A DNA stretch of 64,000 nt from Trinickia dabaoshanensis (GTDB lineage: Bacteria; Pseudomonadota; Gammaproteobacteria; Burkholderiales; Burkholderiaceae): contig NZ_PNYA01000010.1 of NCBI RefSeq assembly GCF_002879885.1, forward strand, positions 1 through 64,000. Direction: 5' to 3'. Both the position numbers and the translations under genes were made by a program. The notes beneath the pieces were generated by a model. That model worked only from the letters and a program-made list of their open reading frames with translations. It ran no database searches and had not been told where the DNA came from. This document shows, piece by piece, positions 63,696 through 64,000 of the stretch (its first letter is position 1; each line of letters opens with the position of its first letter).

Positions 63696-63850
63696 TTAAC
63701 CGCGAATGACGTCGACGCTTTCGCGATGCAGATCCATGATCGATTCCACGATAGCAAGTTTGAGACGGCAAGTCGGGCCGCTCCAGCCGTGACGCGTCGT
63801 CCCGATACAACCGTTCGAAAATCCGGTCGATTTGTTGCGGCACAATCGCA
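63696..63850 (-). pseudogene. Histidine-kinase C-terminal fragment
   Basis: One - strand frame encodes IFERLYRDDASRL, and a second encodes KLAIVESIMDLHRESVDVIRG to a stop at 63696. In intact kinases of the heavy-metal type these parts are joined (RFYRxDxSR...GLGLAIVxSIMxLHGG). The G-box between them is missing and the frame is shifted, so this is a remnant of the ATPase domain. It lay upstream of the propeller gene on the same strand. Confidence 0.65.
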
Positions 63851-63884
63851 TTTCCATGATTAGGGGTCGATGCCAATAGATAGG

Positions 63885-63948
63885 CACATGCTGGCCTCGC
63901 AGCGCGTCATTGGGTAGACGTCGTTAATCGATCGCGTATAAACGGTCA
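63885..63948 (-). repeat. Orphan IS66-type right end
   Basis: About 53 bases repeat the right end of the complete IS66 element (61717-61771) in the same orientation, with about five mismatches over the first 53 positions (shared CACATGCTGGCCTC, TGGGTAGACGT and GTTAATCGATCGC). No transposase gene adjoins it. It is a diverged relic of a related element or of one deleted by recombination. Confidence 0.7.
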
Positions 63949-64000
63949 TCCGGCCGATTGCTGCTGCCATGGTGACCGCGACCGGACGATCTTTTCCGCA
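63949..64000. other. Right edge, no feature seen
   Basis: The last 52 bases show no supported gene or site. Confidence 0.3.

Overview
High-GC, beta-proteobacterial (Burkholderiaceae-like) DNA. The signs are a DUF4148 protein, overlapping OmpR/QseC-type regulator pairs, and Burkholderia-style conjugation and metal-efflux genes. A conjugation module sits next to stress, efflux and envelope genes interrupted by an insertion sequence and decayed genes, which suggests a plasmid or integrative conjugative element. No rRNA, tRNA, CRISPR or replication gene was seen.

Layout. (1) 1-11977, + strand: a tightly overlapped type IV secretion and DNA-processing operon: virB5, a VirB7-like lipoprotein, virB8, virB9, virB10, virB11, a coupling protein split into two overlapping genes, a PriCT/Toprim primase-like protein, an LPD7-domain protein, a MobC-like protein and a three-histidine relaxase. 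virB6 is not between virB5 and virB7; virB1-virB4 must lie upstream or elsewhere. (2) 12244-32033, - strand: about 19 kb of co-directional genes. Transcription runs from a DUF4148 protein through two tandem two-component systems whose four genes overlap, then a TolC/HlyD/RND efflux system, a P-type ATPase fused to PAP2 and LssY_C domains, a DedA-PAP2-LssY_C fusion, a DUF2127 protein, an adhesin-E-like protein, an MFS carrier, a BcrC-type undecaprenyl-diphosphatase and a small membrane protein. (3) 32519-37650, - strand: an ABC system with two different ATPases, one double FtsX-type permease and two exported proteins. (4) 38240-40891, - strand: a third two-component system followed by a PepSY protein. 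(5) 41055-42040: a metallophosphoesterase fragment and a shortened COG4705-like membrane protein. (6) 42655-49243, - strand: a second RND tripartite pump and a secreted beta-propeller. (7) 49806-58568, mostly +: a small protein, a YHS protein, then LemA, two TPM proteins, DUF2933, an isoprenylcysteine-methyltransferase-like protein, an extra FtsH, an exported protein, an MFS carrier and a PHA-synthase-like remnant. (8) 58763-64000, - strand: a DUF305 protein and a His-tailed permease separated by a complete IS66-family element (2581 bp, 8-bp target duplication), then a frameshifted YVTN propeller, a histidine-kinase fragment and an orphan IS66 end.

How the parts may work together. Three matching direct-repeat boxes (CTTAAG-type half sites, 11-bp period) stand before the two-component/RND cluster, before the second RND operon and before the small protein at 49806. 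In two of them a -10-like hexamer follows the proximal half site after exactly 21 nt. This predicts one OmpR/PmrA/QseB-type regulon joining two efflux pumps to genes for undecaprenyl-phosphate recycling. FNR/Anr-like palindromes stand before the YHS/LemA/FtsH block and suggest oxygen-linked control there. The most unusual protein is the 1268-residue P-type ATPase-PAP2-LssY_C fusion, beside a DedA-PAP2-LssY_C protein whose PAP2 motifs have lost the catalytic residues.
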